54,798 nt of DNA from Haloplasmatales bacterium 4B (GTDB lineage Bacteria > Bacillota_I > Bacilli_A > Haloplasmatales > Haloplasmataceae). The position numbers and the translations under genes were made by a program. Location: the NCBI GenBank assembly GCA_003586005.1, contig NSKI01000015.1:1-54798 (forward strand), read 5' to 3'. This document shows, piece after piece, positions 7,038 through 16,246 of the stretch. The notes below the pieces were generated by a model that had not been told where the DNA came from, searched no databases, and saw only the letters and a program-made list of their open reading frames with translations. The first letter of the stretch is position 1; every line of letters begins with the position of its first letter.

Positions 7038-8864
7038 ATGAAAGTATTTAATATAAACACTGAAATTGATAAACAAAACTTAAACAAAATTATTTCTCTA
7101 TTAAAAAACAATAAAATCATAGTAAGTCCACATTCAAAGGTCTTTCCTTATCAAAAAAAATTATGGTTTGAAAATCCGTTAAATTCAAGATATTATACAT
7201 TTCAAATGCAAAGCCTAAATATGGTCGATTATTTATTAATGTATTATGAAAAATATGCTGATGATGAGTGTTTAGCTAAAGCGATGCAATTATTTTATTT
7301 ATGGTATGATGATAATTTTGTTTCAAAAACAAGCAAAAATTTTACTAGTATTGCTTATCATAATGAGACAATTGCGATTAGATTATTAATTGTCGTTCAC
7401 TTACTAAGTATTTGTTTAGATAAGGATTTATGTCTTTTAGAAGAAACATTTTTAAAAGTCATTTCTAGTCATTGTCAATTGCTTAGTGACGAATATGTCT
7501 ATATTAATGAACATCATTATGGAATTGACCAAGATATAGCACTATTAGTAGCTTCAAAGGTTTATAACCATTATTATATTAAAGATGCCTATCTTCAATA
7601 TATCCAATTAGCTAAAAAAAGGTTAAAGGCTCAACTTGAGTATTTCATCGGTGAAGATGGTTCTTTTTATGGACATTCACTACAAATTGCTTATATAATA
7701 AGTTTGCGAATAAATAACTTATTAAATTTTATTAATAAATATGATGAGGATAAAGATTTTAATTTATATATAAAAAGCAAATTAGAAAGTTTATTGGTTT
7801 TTATTTATGCTATGACAGAACCATTCGGGTATTTACCGCCAATTGGGGATAGCTCTTATATTAAAATGAATAAACATGCAATATTAAAGTGTAATTATTT
7901 ACAACCCCATTTTGAATACTTATTTAGTAACGGTAATAATGGGAAAAAATTAATTTCTAAACATGCATTTTTTAAAAAAGCAAACTATTTTATCACTGCA
8001 TCAGACGAATCTTTACATGATGATTTTTATAAATTACTTTTTTATAGTGCTAATCATTCAAATTTTCATAAACACCCAGATGACTTAGCTTTTATATTAT
8101 ATTATAAAAATTTACAACTATTTATTGATTCTGGAAAATATAATTATCAATCGGAAAATAATTATCGTAAATGCGTAACAAGTATTTATGCTCATAACAC
8201 AATATGTGTTGATTATGAACCTTACCCACTTGAAGCAAATAAAACAAACCATAGTGGAATTATTAATGTTGTTATTGATGATGATTTTGTTTATGCCAGT
8301 GGAATTAGTTGTTTATATGAAAATGTGATAATAAGAAGGAATATAATTCAATTACCATATAATTTATTGATAATCGATGATATAGATGCCAAAAGTAAAC
8401 ATGATTATGAAATTAATTTTAATTTAAATCCATTAATAGATATGAAAAGAGTAGATAAAGAATATTTTGGGTATTTAAAAAGTGAACAGGTAGTGCAAAT
8501 TAAAAACCTTTATTTTTCTAATAATTTAGATAGTCAATATCATTATGGCAATAGAAATGAATTAATAGGTTTTATGAGTAGAGAGTTGAATAAATTTGAA
8601 CCTAGTCATCATATAACGTACCATACTGAGGACAAAAAAACATTAATTATTACCCAGGTCATTTTAGGTAAACATCCTATGGATTTTGAAATTGAACAAA
8701 TTGATGGATATATAGTAATATGCGCTAACAAAACTGATGTTTACAAAATTAAAAAAACAATGTATTATCAGGAAATATATAAAAATAATGTAAAGTTAGA
8801 TGATATTAAAAATAAAAATCAATTTTTAATAAATAGTATTTATAAATTTTATCAGAACAGATAG
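7038..8864 (+). CDS. Heparinase II/III-family protein (polysaccharide lyase-like)
   Basis: A 608-residue protein with an N-terminal alpha/alpha-toroid-like helical part (residues ~20-330) and a C-terminal beta-rich heparinase II/III domain. The domain start is recognisable by NHSNFHKHPDDLAFILYY, then LFIDSGKYNY and SIYAHNTICVDYE, which is the H-D...DsG.Y...HNt pattern of the family. Such proteins cleave uronic-acid polysaccharides or sit in exopolysaccharide clusters. No signal peptide is seen, so it may act in the cytoplasm or the substrate may be intracellular. ATG 7038 is chosen because an upstream ATG at 7026 overlaps the GGAGGA ribosome binding site that serves 7038. The next gene is a CpsB-type phosphatase, again pointing to surface glycan metabolism. 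Confidence 0.7.
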   Translation: MKVFNINTEIDKQNLNKIISLLKNNKIIVSPHSKVFPYQKKLWFENPLNSRYYTFQMQSLNMVDYLLMYYEKYADDECLAKAMQLFYLWYDDNFVSKTSKNFTSIAYHNETIAIRLLIVVHLLSICLDKDLCLLEETFLKVISSHCQLLSDEYVYINEHHYGIDQDIALLVASKVYNHYYIKDAYLQYIQLAKKRLKAQLEYFIGEDGSFYGHSLQIAYIISLRINNLLNFINKYDEDKDFNLYIKSKLESLLVFIYAMTEPFGYLPPIGDSSYIKMNKHAILKCNYLQPHFEYLFSNGNNGKKLISKHAFFKKANYFITASDESLHDDFYKLLFYSANHSNFHKHPDDLAFILYYKNLQLFIDSGKYNYQSENNYRKCVTSIYAHNTICVDYEPYPLEANKTNHSGIINVVIDDDFVYASGISCLYENVIIRRNIIQLPYNLLIIDDIDAKSKHDYEINFNLNPLIDMKRVDKEYFGYLKSEQVVQIKNLYFSNNLDSQYHYGNRNELIGFMSRELNKFEPSHHITYHTEDKKTLIITQVILGKHPMDFEIEQIDGYIVICANKTDVYKIKKTMYYQEIYKNNVKLDDIKNKNQFLINSIYKFYQNR

Positions 8865-8910
8865 TTTACATAATAGCCATAATCAGTTACAATAGGTTTT
8901 GGTGATGAAA

Positions 8911-9681
8911 TTGAAATTTATAGACATGCATAACCATATAATGTATGGAATTGATGATGGAGCTAAAACTTTAGAAGAAACAATTCAATTGTTAAAATTA
9001 GCAGCAAATACAAATGTTGAGCAATTAATTGTGACACCGCATTTTAAAGAAAATATCTTTCATAATCAAAAAAACAACATAGAAACCAAAGTAAATGAAA
9101 TAAAACAAATTTTACTTGAACATAATATTGATATGAATATATATCCTGGTAGTGAAATATTTTTATCAAAAAATACTTTGGATTTATTAAATAATCAGAA
9201 ATTACAAACCTTAAATAATTCTCAATATGTATTAATTGAAACACACATGGTTAAAGATTATCAAATGATTAATGTCAGAGAAGAATTATACAATCTAAAA
9301 ATTGATGGTTATCAAGTAATTTTAGCTCATCCTGAGAGATATGAAAATACTAGAATTGATCCTAATTTTGTTTATGATTTAGTAAGTGATGGCTATTATA
9401 TGCAAATAAACGTAAATAGTTTAAAAGAAAATCATCCTAATCATAAAATTGTTAAAAAATTATTAGACAATAATCTTGTTCACTTTGTTGCTAGTGATTC
9501 ACACAATTTAAGCAATCGACCACCCTTGTTAGATAAGGGCTATCAATTTGTCGAAAAACATTACGGAAAAGATTACGCTAATGATTTATTTTATAATAAT
9601 CCATTAAGTGTTATAAATAACGAACAAATTAAAATTCGTGATTTTCAAAAAATTAAAAGCAAGAAATTTTTCTTTTTTTAA
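8911..9681 (+). CDS. PHP-family protein-tyrosine phosphatase, CpsB/YwqE type
   Basis: Residues near the start give the PHP metal motif FIDMHNHI followed by YGIDDGAKT, the hallmark of CpsB/CapC/YwqE. Further motifs are VTPHF, PGSEIFL, LAHPERY and VASDSHN, which supply the remaining metal ligands. These manganese-dependent phosphatases dephosphorylate the bacterial tyrosine kinase of capsule/exopolysaccharide systems. No CpsC/CpsD kinase pair is in the window. The start is probably TTG 8911, placed 5 bases after GGTGA (the common ribosome binding site style in this contig) and giving MKFIDMHNHI; ATG 8905 would abut the GGTG. The lysine/phenylalanine-rich tail ends in a run of phenylalanines. 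It closes the left polysaccharide-related region. Confidence 0.85.
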   Translation: MKFIDMHNHIMYGIDDGAKTLEETIQLLKLAANTNVEQLIVTPHFKENIFHNQKNNIETKVNEIKQILLEHNIDMNIYPGSEIFLSKNTLDLLNNQKLQTLNNSQYVLIETHMVKDYQMINVREELYNLKIDGYQVILAHPERYENTRIDPNFVYDLVSDGYYMQINVNSLKENHPNHKIVKKLLDNNLVHFVASDSHNLSNRPPLLDKGYQFVEKHYGKDYANDLFYNNPLSVINNEQIKIRDFQKIKSKKFFFF

Positions 9682-9684
9682 AAA

Positions 9685-9715
9685 ATGGACACTCTATTTT
9701 AAATAGAGTGTCCAT
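9685..9715. terminator. Bidirectional terminator
   Basis: A 15-bp perfect inverted repeat (ATGGACACTCTATTT and its complement) around a one-base centre sits between the convergent CpsB-like and GGDEF-EAL genes, with A/T tracts on both sides. Confidence 0.85.
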
Positions 9716-12433
9716 TTATAATATTTGAACTAATCTTGATACCTGGTTAAAGCGAATTGGTTTAGAAAAATAACTTCCTTGACCACCATCAAGTTTTAAG
9801 CTTTTTAATATCGTAAACTGTTCTAATTGATTTATTCCCTTAGCTATTAAATCAATATTCATAATTTTAGAATTTAAGCGAAAAATTTTTATGAACTGAT
9901 AATGCATACTGTCAATAGTTAGGTTTCTTAGTAAGTTTTTGTCTAATTTAATTTTTTTGATATTGTAATGTTTTAATTGAGCTAGCGAAAAATTATCCTC
10001 ACCAAAATTATCGAGAGTGAAATTAAACCCTAAGTTTGATAAATCTTGAATATTTTTGGCTATCCGATTTGAATGAATGGCAAAGTTGATAGTAAATTCA
10101 AATTCTATGAGTTTTGGATTAATTGGATATTTTTTTATTATTTCTTTTAGTATAAATATAAATTGATCTTGTTCTAATTGCTCAATTGAAATGTTTATAG
10201 ATATAGGAACAGTGAAATTCTTATTATTTGTCAACTGTTTACATACCTCTTCAAAGGTAAAGGTAAAAATTTTGTTTATTTGACCTGTTTCTAAAGCAAT
10301 TTTAAAGTATTTTTTTGTTGATAAGTTTAATTGACTTTGTTTCCACTTGATTTTGGCTTCAACTGATATAATTTTGTTTGTGTTAAGGTCATAGAGTGGT
10401 TCGTATAAAATTGTATATGCTTTTTCTTCAATAGATTTACGCATCAAGTTCGCAATTTTAAAACGTTCATCTATCCTTTTTCGCATTTTTGGATTATAAT
10501 ACACTATTTTTTTATCAAAACTTTTCTTGGCAGCATACATGGCAATATCTGCATTTTGAATTAATTCATCGCTTGTATTGCCGTCTTTAGCATATATCAC
10601 AATCCCAATACTTGCTGAAACTTGTAAATAATTATCATGATAAATATATGGTTCATTAATAGTAGAAAAAATCTTTTTTGCCATGTTCATTATCCTAATT
10701 TTATTATTAAATCCCTTAAGTAATATGACAAATTCATCGCCACCAAATCGAGCGATTAAGATGTTATCTGAGCTAATTTGTTGAAATCGTTTTGATAATT
10801 CAACTAATAATTGATCGCCAATACAATGTCCTAATGAATCATTAATCTCTTTAAAATAATCGAGATCAATAAATAGAAGGGCGATATCATTTGTTTTTTC
10901 AGTATTGAGAATATAATTTAATTTTTCGGTAAAATAAACACGATTATATAATCCTGTTAAGGCATCCTTTTGTGCTAATATTCGCATTTTCTGGTCAATC
11001 GTTTTCATTTCACTTAAATCTTTAAAAATACCAACATAATGAGTAGTAATATTTTTGCTTGTTATGGCATAAATATTTAACCATTCCGGATAAATCTCAC
11101 CCAATTTATTCTTATTCCATATTTCACCATGCCAATGATGATCATGAATTATATGATGCCACATATCCTCATAAAATGCTTTGTTTTGCAAATTAGATTT
11201 CAAAATATTGGGATTACTACCGACAATCTCAGCAAGAGTATAACCCGTAATTTTCGTAAATGCGTGATTAATCCAATCAATATGACCAAAAGAATCGGTA
11301 ATAACGATGCCTTCGTTACTGTTTTCTAATACTTTTTTAAAGACATCTAGTTGATTTTTATCCTTGATTTTTTGTGTAATATCAATGTAATGAACATAAG
11401 CACCAATAATTTTATCATTATATGTAATAGGAAAGGCAACAATCTCGACATTAATGAGCTTATTATCTTTTCTTTTTCTCAAAGTATTAATCCTAATGAA
11501 ATTTTCTTTAAATACGTTTTCAATATTATTATTTAGTTCATCATGGTATTCATTAGAAGTAATTAAGTCATTTAAATTTTTACCAAGAACCTCTTCTTTT
11601 TCATATTGAAATAAACTAGTAAATTTTTCATTGATATTAATTACATGTTGTTCATTATCTAGAATTACTATTGGGTATGGCGATTGTGTTAAGAAAGTAC
11701 TGATAATAACATTTTGTTTAACTTTTTCTGTAATATCATAAACAATGTTAAATAAAAATTGCTTATTGTTTAGAGTAATTGGGAAGCAATTTACCTCAAC
11801 ATCACGAATTTCGTTATTTTTATTGATGTGTTTTAATGAAAAGAAGTTTTGCTTATAGGCTAAAATTGATTTAATATATTTATGTATAGCATCTTCACTA
11901 CTTATAGTTAAATCATTGATTTTCATTGTTTTAAGTGTTTCTAAATCATAACCATAGTAGTCTAGAGCTGCATTATTGGCATCAATAATGTAATTAGTAT
12001 TTGGATCAAATAAATACATGACATTATTATTTTCTTCAAACAATTTTCTATAAATATAATCTTTTTCTTTAATAGTATCTTCTAACCGTCTGATCTCACT
12101 AATATTTGTTATTAAGGCAAATAAAACATTATTAATATAAACTAAATTAATGTATGCTAAAAAAGGGTCTCCATTTTTATTTAAATGAAGCCACTTGAAA
12201 TTAACGTTTTTTTCGATATAAGCTTTTTTAATAAATTCCCTACCTTTAATGTCAGACCTAATGCCATCGTCTTGATAAACTGGTGAAAGGGAAGATGGTT
12301 TTAACCCGATTATATCTTGTTTAGATTCATATCCAAACATATTTACAGCGGCTATGTTACAATCAACTATAACATCTTTATCGATAATGTAAAAAGAAAT
12401 CGGAAAATTATCAATAGTATCAATGTTAATCAC
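9716..12433 (-). CDS. PAS(x4)-GGDEF-EAL protein: likely diguanylate cyclase with degenerate EAL domain
   Basis: A 905-residue soluble sensor. Four PAS domains (about residues 1-110, 125-235, 245-355, 365-480) precede a GGDEF domain (~490-650) with DALTGLYNR and an intact RFGGDEF, the catalytic signature for making cyclic di-GMP. The RxxD product-inhibition site usually found five residues before GGDEF is absent. The EAL domain (~660-905) is degenerate: EAL reads EAK, DDFGTG reads DNFGED, EGVE reads KGIN, and the second acid of ElTE is lost; the K-D and QG motifs remain. It therefore probably does not hydrolyse cyclic di-GMP and may bind or sense it. No membrane helix is seen. The start is GTG 12433 behind AGAGGTGG, since the nearby ATG runs into a stop. 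Input signal is unknown. Confidence 0.85.
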   Translation of the reverse strand: MINIDTIDNFPISFYIIDKDVIVDCNIAAVNMFGYESKQDIIGLKPSSLSPVYQDDGIRSDIKGREFIKKAYIEKNVNFKWLHLNKNGDPFLAYINLVYINNVLFALITNISEIRRLEDTIKEKDYIYRKLFEENNNVMYLFDPNTNYIIDANNAALDYYGYDLETLKTMKINDLTISSEDAIHKYIKSILAYKQNFFSLKHINKNNEIRDVEVNCFPITLNNKQFLFNIVYDITEKVKQNVIISTFLTQSPYPIVILDNEQHVININEKFTSLFQYEKEEVLGKNLNDLITSNEYHDELNNNIENVFKENFIRINTLRKRKDNKLINVEIVAFPITYNDKIIGAYVHYIDITQKIKDKNQLDVFKKVLENSNEGIVITDSFGHIDWINHAFTKITGYTLAEIVGSNPNILKSNLQNKAFYEDMWHHIIHDHHWHGEIWNKNKLGEIYPEWLNIYAITSKNITTHYVGIFKDLSEMKTIDQKMRILAQKDALTGLYNRVYFTEKLNYILNTEKTNDIALLFIDLDYFKEINDSLGHCIGDQLLVELSKRFQQISSDNILIARFGGDEFVILLKGFNNKIRIMNMAKKIFSTINEPYIYHDNYLQVSASIGIVIYAKDGNTSDELIQNADIAMYAAKKSFDKKIVYYNPKMRKRIDERFKIANLMRKSIEEKAYTILYEPLYDLNTNKIISVEAKIKWKQSQLNLSTKKYFKIALETGQINKIFTFTFEEVCKQLTNNKNFTVPISINISIEQLEQDQFIFILKEIIKKYPINPKLIEFEFTINFAIHSNRIAKNIQDLSNLGFNFTLDNFGEDNFSLAQLKHYNIKKIKLDKNLLRNLTIDSMHYQFIKIFRLNSKIMNIDLIAKGINQLEQFTILKSLKLDGGQGSYFSKPIRFNQVSRLVQIL

Positions 12434-12580
12434 ATTACCACCTCTTTAATTGTTAGAGATATTATATCATAAATTTGTAGAAATAAAAGGAAAAGTATGG
12501 TAAAATATCCTAAAAACCCCAAAATTTTTATTGTTTTTTACATATCTAAATAATATTTGATGTAATTTAAGGAGAATTTA

Positions 12581-13255
12581 ATGAGAGAAAAAATAATTAT
12601 AATGATTTCAATTATAGCTTGTTTTATTTTATATTTATTAGAACAAGTATTTTCTGTCAATTACGCGACAAAGACAATAGCAAAGTTACTTTTATTTACG
12701 ATAATACCGTTAATTATTTTCTATAAAATTGATAATAAAACCTTGATTTCCGCTCTTAATCTTAAAAAGATTCATCCAAAACAATTTCTTGTGGGAATTA
12801 TTTTCGGATCACTTTCATTTATCGTAATTATTGTTAGTTATTTATTATTAAAAAACTTTATCAACTTAAATCAAATTAAAGATGAGCTTATAACAAAGTC
12901 AAATATTACTAATTCAAATTTTATTTATGTAGGATTATATATTATTTTTATTAATGCCTTTTTTGAAGAATTTTTCTTTAGAGGATTCATCTTTTTAAGT
13001 TTCTACGAAAAAATCAATAAAAAATTTGCTTATCTTTTTTCAAGTATTTTATTTGCAATCTATCATATCGCTATTTTTAAAACATGGTTCAATATTTATT
13101 TGATTTTATTAGCGTTAATTGGTTTAATTACTATCGGGATTGTTTTTAATTATCTAGATACATTTTCAAAAAATTTTATTAATTCTTATTTAGTTCATAT
13201 GTTAGCTGATATGGCAATTATTTTAATTGGTTTAAGAATGTTTGGTTTATTATAA
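12581..13255 (+). CDS. CPBP-family intramembrane metalloprotease (CAAX protease-like)
   Basis: A 224-residue protein with about six to seven membrane helices. The conserved active-site motifs of the CPBP/Abi family are present: EEFFFRG (E129, E130, R134), FAIYH (H162) and a final helix with HMLAD (H206). These are membrane-embedded zinc proteases; in Bacilli members take part in bacteriocin maturation, immunity or regulated membrane proteolysis, but the substrate here cannot be inferred. The ribosome binding site is AAGGAGAATTT before ATG 12581. The gene stands alone between the GGDEF protein and the convergent EF-G-like gene. Confidence 0.8.
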   Translation: MREKIIIMISIIACFILYLLEQVFSVNYATKTIAKLLLFTIIPLIIFYKIDNKTLISALNLKKIHPKQFLVGIIFGSLSFIVIIVSYLLLKNFINLNQIKDELITKSNITNSNFIYVGLYIIFINAFFEEFFFRGFIFLSFYEKINKKFAYLFSSILFAIYHIAIFKTWFNIYLILLALIGLITIGIVFNYLDTFSKNFINSYLVHMLADMAIILIGLRMFGLL

Positions 13256-13281
13256 AAATCTTTAGGAAATAAGAAATAAGA

Positions 13282-13307
13282 GGGATACTTTCAGTTGAAA
13301 GTATCCC
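13282..13307. terminator. Bidirectional terminator-like hairpin
   Basis: GGGATACTTTCA pairs with TGAAAGTATCCC (12 bp, tight turn) between the convergent CPBP and EF-G-like genes. T-tracts are only moderate on both sides. Confidence 0.65.
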
Positions 13308-13315
13308 TTAATAGT

Positions 13316-15394
13316 TTATTTATTTTCTTTAGTCTCTTTAGCTTCATTAATAATTTTTTCTTGCATATTATTTGGTACTTCATCATAGTGATCAAATTTT
13401 ATCGCAAATAAACCACTAGCTTGGGTCATTGCTTTTAAGTCAATTGAATATTTTAAAGATTCTGCTTGAGGTACTAAAGCTTGAATAGTTTGCCAACCTT
13501 GATATTCAGATGGTGCCATTCCTAATAAACGTCCACGGCGCTTATTTAAATCGCCCATAATATCGCCAATGTATTCATCTTTTACACTTACTTCTATTTT
13601 CATAATTGGCTCAAGTATGGTCGGCTGAGCTTTTTTACATCCTTCCCTAAACGCTAATTGAGCAGCTAGTTTAAAGGAAATTTCATTTGAGTCTACATTA
13701 TGATATGAACCATCAAAAAGGGTAGCTTTTAAACCAATAACAGGGAAACCAGCTAATATACCATGTTCACAAGCTTCTCTAAGCCCTTTTTCTACAGCTG
13801 GGAAATAGTTTCTAGGTACAGCTCCACCAAAGATATCTTCTTCAAAAATAAAATCTTCCTCGCAATGTTCAAAACGAATATGTACATCACCGTATTGTCC
13901 AGCTCCACCTGATTGTTTTTTATGTTTTCCTTGAGCTTCTGCTTTTCCTTTAATTGTTTCACGATAAACAACTTTTGGATCTTCAGTTGTTACTTCAACA
14001 TTAAAATTACTTTTTAATTTATCAATCAATACTTCAAGATGCATTAATCCTTGTCCACCAAGTAAAAATTGTGCTGTCTCACGGTTTCGGATAAGTTCAA
14101 ATGTTACATCTTCCTTATTTAATTTATTTAATGATTCAGATAATTTATCTTCATCATTTTTATTTTTTGGATTTATCGCTAAATAGAAAGAGGGTCCTGG
14201 ATTTGGAATTTCTCTGTATTGTATTAGTGAGCTTGGGTCACAAATCGTACAGCTTGTAAATAAATCTGACATTTTTACGACAATTCCAATATCACCAGCT
14301 GTAATTTCATCAGTTTGAATTTGTTCCTTACCTCTTAAGAAGAAAATTTGTCCCATTTTCAATTTTTTTCCATTATTAGCGATTACTATTTCTTGATCTC
14401 TTATTACTTTACCAGATCTAACTTTAAATAAACTAATTTGCCCTAGAAACGGGTCCATTATTGTTTTAAAAATAATTGCTGAAAATGGTTCACTATTACT
14501 AACTTCTCTTGAAACTTCTTCATTAGTTTCAGGGTTAATACCAATAGGCTTCTTAATTTCTTCAGCTCCTGGCATGTACTCCCAAATCATATCAAGTAAT
14601 GTATTTATACCAATATTTTTTAGAGATGAACCCACAATTATTGGAGTTAATTCACCATTAACTACACCTTGACGAAGACCCTGGTGAACTTCTTCTTCCG
14701 AGAAAGTTTCACCTGCAAAGTATTTTTCCATCATTTCTTCATTAGTTTCAGCTACAGACTCAACAATTAGTTCATGTAGTTGATCTACTTTTTCTTTCTT
14801 TTCCTCCCAAATTTCTGCATCTACACATTTTTCGCCATCATAAATTCGAGCTTTCATATCTACAACATTAACAAACCCTTCAAAATCTTCACTACGACCA
14901 ATTGGAGTTGCAAATGGCACTGCTCGTTTTCCTAATTTTTCTCTAATTTCTTTTAATAAATTCTCGTATTTTATATTTTCTTTATCCATCTTATTGATAA
15001 AAATTATCGCTGGAATTTCTTTGCGTCGTACATATCGCCACGCTGCCTCGGTTCCAACTTCAATACCTTTTGTTGCATCAATGACAATAATTACTCCTCG
15101 GGCTACTCTTAATGCACTATTTACTTCACCTACAAAATCACTGTAACCTGGAGTATCTAAAAAGTTGTATTTATGGTTGCTATATTCAACTGGTAATATA
15201 GATGTTGAAATAGAAATATGACGTGCTTTTTCTTCTTTTGTATAATCAGAAACAGTTGCCCCTTTCTCAACTTCTCCTTTCTTCACTATCACTCCGGCGA
15301 TGTTTAGGATTGCTTCTGTCAAAGTGGTTTTTCCAGAGCTTTGATGTCCTAATATAGCTATGTTACGAATGTCTTTCGCTTCAAATTTGTTCAT
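13316..15394 (-). CDS. EF-G-like translational GTPase (EF-G2 / TTHA1498 type)
   Basis: A 692-residue GTPase with the five-domain plan of elongation factor G. The G1 loop reads GHQSSGKTTL, G3 reads DTPGYSDF and G4 reads NKMD; a domain IV region with GGAGQYGDV and a domain V region with EVSVKDEYIGDIMGDLNKRRG follow. Canonical EF-G has AHIDAGKTT and DTPGHVDF; the His to Tyr change after the DTPG and the altered P-loop place this in the EF-G-like branch rather than the housekeeping fusA. The position of the catalytic histidine is thus tyrosine, so GTP hydrolysis may be slower or differently triggered. GGAGGG precedes the ATG. A cre-like site lies in the leader, suggesting carbon-source control. 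Not next to rpsL/rpsG/tuf, which also argues against fusA itself. Confidence 0.85.
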   Translation of the reverse strand: MNKFEAKDIRNIAILGHQSSGKTTLTEAILNIAGVIVKKGEVEKGATVSDYTKEEKARHISISTSILPVEYSNHKYNFLDTPGYSDFVGEVNSALRVARGVIIVIDATKGIEVGTEAAWRYVRRKEIPAIIFINKMDKENIKYENLLKEIREKLGKRAVPFATPIGRSEDFEGFVNVVDMKARIYDGEKCVDAEIWEEKKEKVDQLHELIVESVAETNEEMMEKYFAGETFSEEEVHQGLRQGVVNGELTPIIVGSSLKNIGINTLLDMIWEYMPGAEEIKKPIGINPETNEEVSREVSNSEPFSAIIFKTIMDPFLGQISLFKVRSGKVIRDQEIVIANNGKKLKMGQIFFLRGKEQIQTDEITAGDIGIVVKMSDLFTSCTICDPSSLIQYREIPNPGPSFYLAINPKNKNDEDKLSESLNKLNKEDVTFELIRNRETAQFLLGGQGLMHLEVLIDKLKSNFNVEVTTEDPKVVYRETIKGKAEAQGKHKKQSGGAGQYGDVHIRFEHCEEDFIFEEDIFGGAVPRNYFPAVEKGLREACEHGILAGFPVIGLKATLFDGSYHNVDSNEISFKLAAQLAFREGCKKAQPTILEPIMKIEVSVKDEYIGDIMGDLNKRRGRLLGMAPSEYQGWQTIQALVPQAESLKYSIDLKAMTQASGLFAIKFDHYDEVPNNMQEKIINEAKETKENK

Positions 15395-15415
15395 TTTATC
15401 AACCCTCCTAAATTA

Positions 15416-15429
15416 TTAAAGCGCTTTCA
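15416..15429. promoter_or_regulatory. cre-like site (candidate CcpA operator)
   Basis: TTAAAGCGCTTTCA matches the 14-base Bacillus cre consensus TGWAARCGYTWWCA at 13 of 14 positions. It lies between a TATAAT-rich promoter region (15455-15475, minus strand) and the EF-G-like start, which would fit road-block repression. Binding by CcpA is inference. Confidence 0.5.
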
Positions 15430-15617
15430 AAAGGTATTATCAATATACCTATAAACACATTATATATTATATTTTAGGTAAAAAATAGTAATTTTTCAAA
15501 AAACCTAAAAAAATCAATTTTATATTTTCTGTGGTATGTTATAATTATTGAAAAAAATAGATTGTTTTATACGCATATTTTAATAAAATAGTCAAAAACT
15601 GGGAACTAGGTGATAAT

Positions 15618-16166
15618 ATGCGTTTATTTATTGGAATTCAATTTAATACAGATGTAAAAAACTATTTGCAGGATGTACAATCGAAAATTAAACATTGTGC
15701 AAATAGTGGTAATTATACATTAAATAATAATTTTCATATTACATTACGCTTTATAGGTGAAGTAAAAGAAAGCGAAGTAGATTTTTACTATGATATCTTA
15801 GATGAATTAAGGAATCAAAAATCATTTCCAATTAAAATTGGTGATATCTCTTCATTTAAAAAAAATAATCGACATTTAGTGTATGTTGAGGTTATAAAGA
15901 ATAAAAATTTAGTTGTAAATTTAGCTAGTGAATTAGATAAAATTATCGATGAAAAAATAGGAAGTAAACGTGAACAGAAGTTTAAACCTCATATTACTAT
16001 TATCCGCAATGCATTATTTTCAGACATTTCAGCTACAAGTCAAATTACTCCTTTTGCTCATGAAATTATGATTGAAAGTGTATCGCTTATGCTAAGTAAT
16101 AGAAATAAACAAAATATCTTAACTTATACACCTTTATACACAGTAACGTTAAATGGCAAGTTGTAA
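15618..16166 (+). CDS. thpR: RNA 2',3'-cyclic phosphodiesterase (ThpR/LigT family)
   Basis: A 182-residue 2H phosphoesterase. The N terminus MRLFIGIQF is typical, and the two catalytic HxT motifs are present as HITLRF (residue ~41) and HITIIR (residue ~124), roughly 80 residues apart as expected. The family opens 2',3'-cyclic phosphates on RNA ends; its role in the cell is poorly defined. ATG 15618 follows TAGGTGATA. The gene is followed after 80 bases by a lipoprotein gene in the same direction with no terminator, so co-transcription is possible but a functional link is not evident. Confidence 0.85.
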   Translation: MRLFIGIQFNTDVKNYLQDVQSKIKHCANSGNYTLNNNFHITLRFIGEVKESEVDFYYDILDELRNQKSFPIKIGDISSFKKNNRHLVYVEVIKNKNLVVNLASELDKIIDEKIGSKREQKFKPHITIIRNALFSDISATSQITPFAHEIMIESVSLMLSNRNKQNILTYTPLYTVTLNGKL

Positions 16167-16246
16167 CTATTTTAAAAAAATATCACCTGATTATCACATT
16201 TGTAATGTATTATAAAAATAAAAGAAGAAGAAAGGTGATGAAAATA

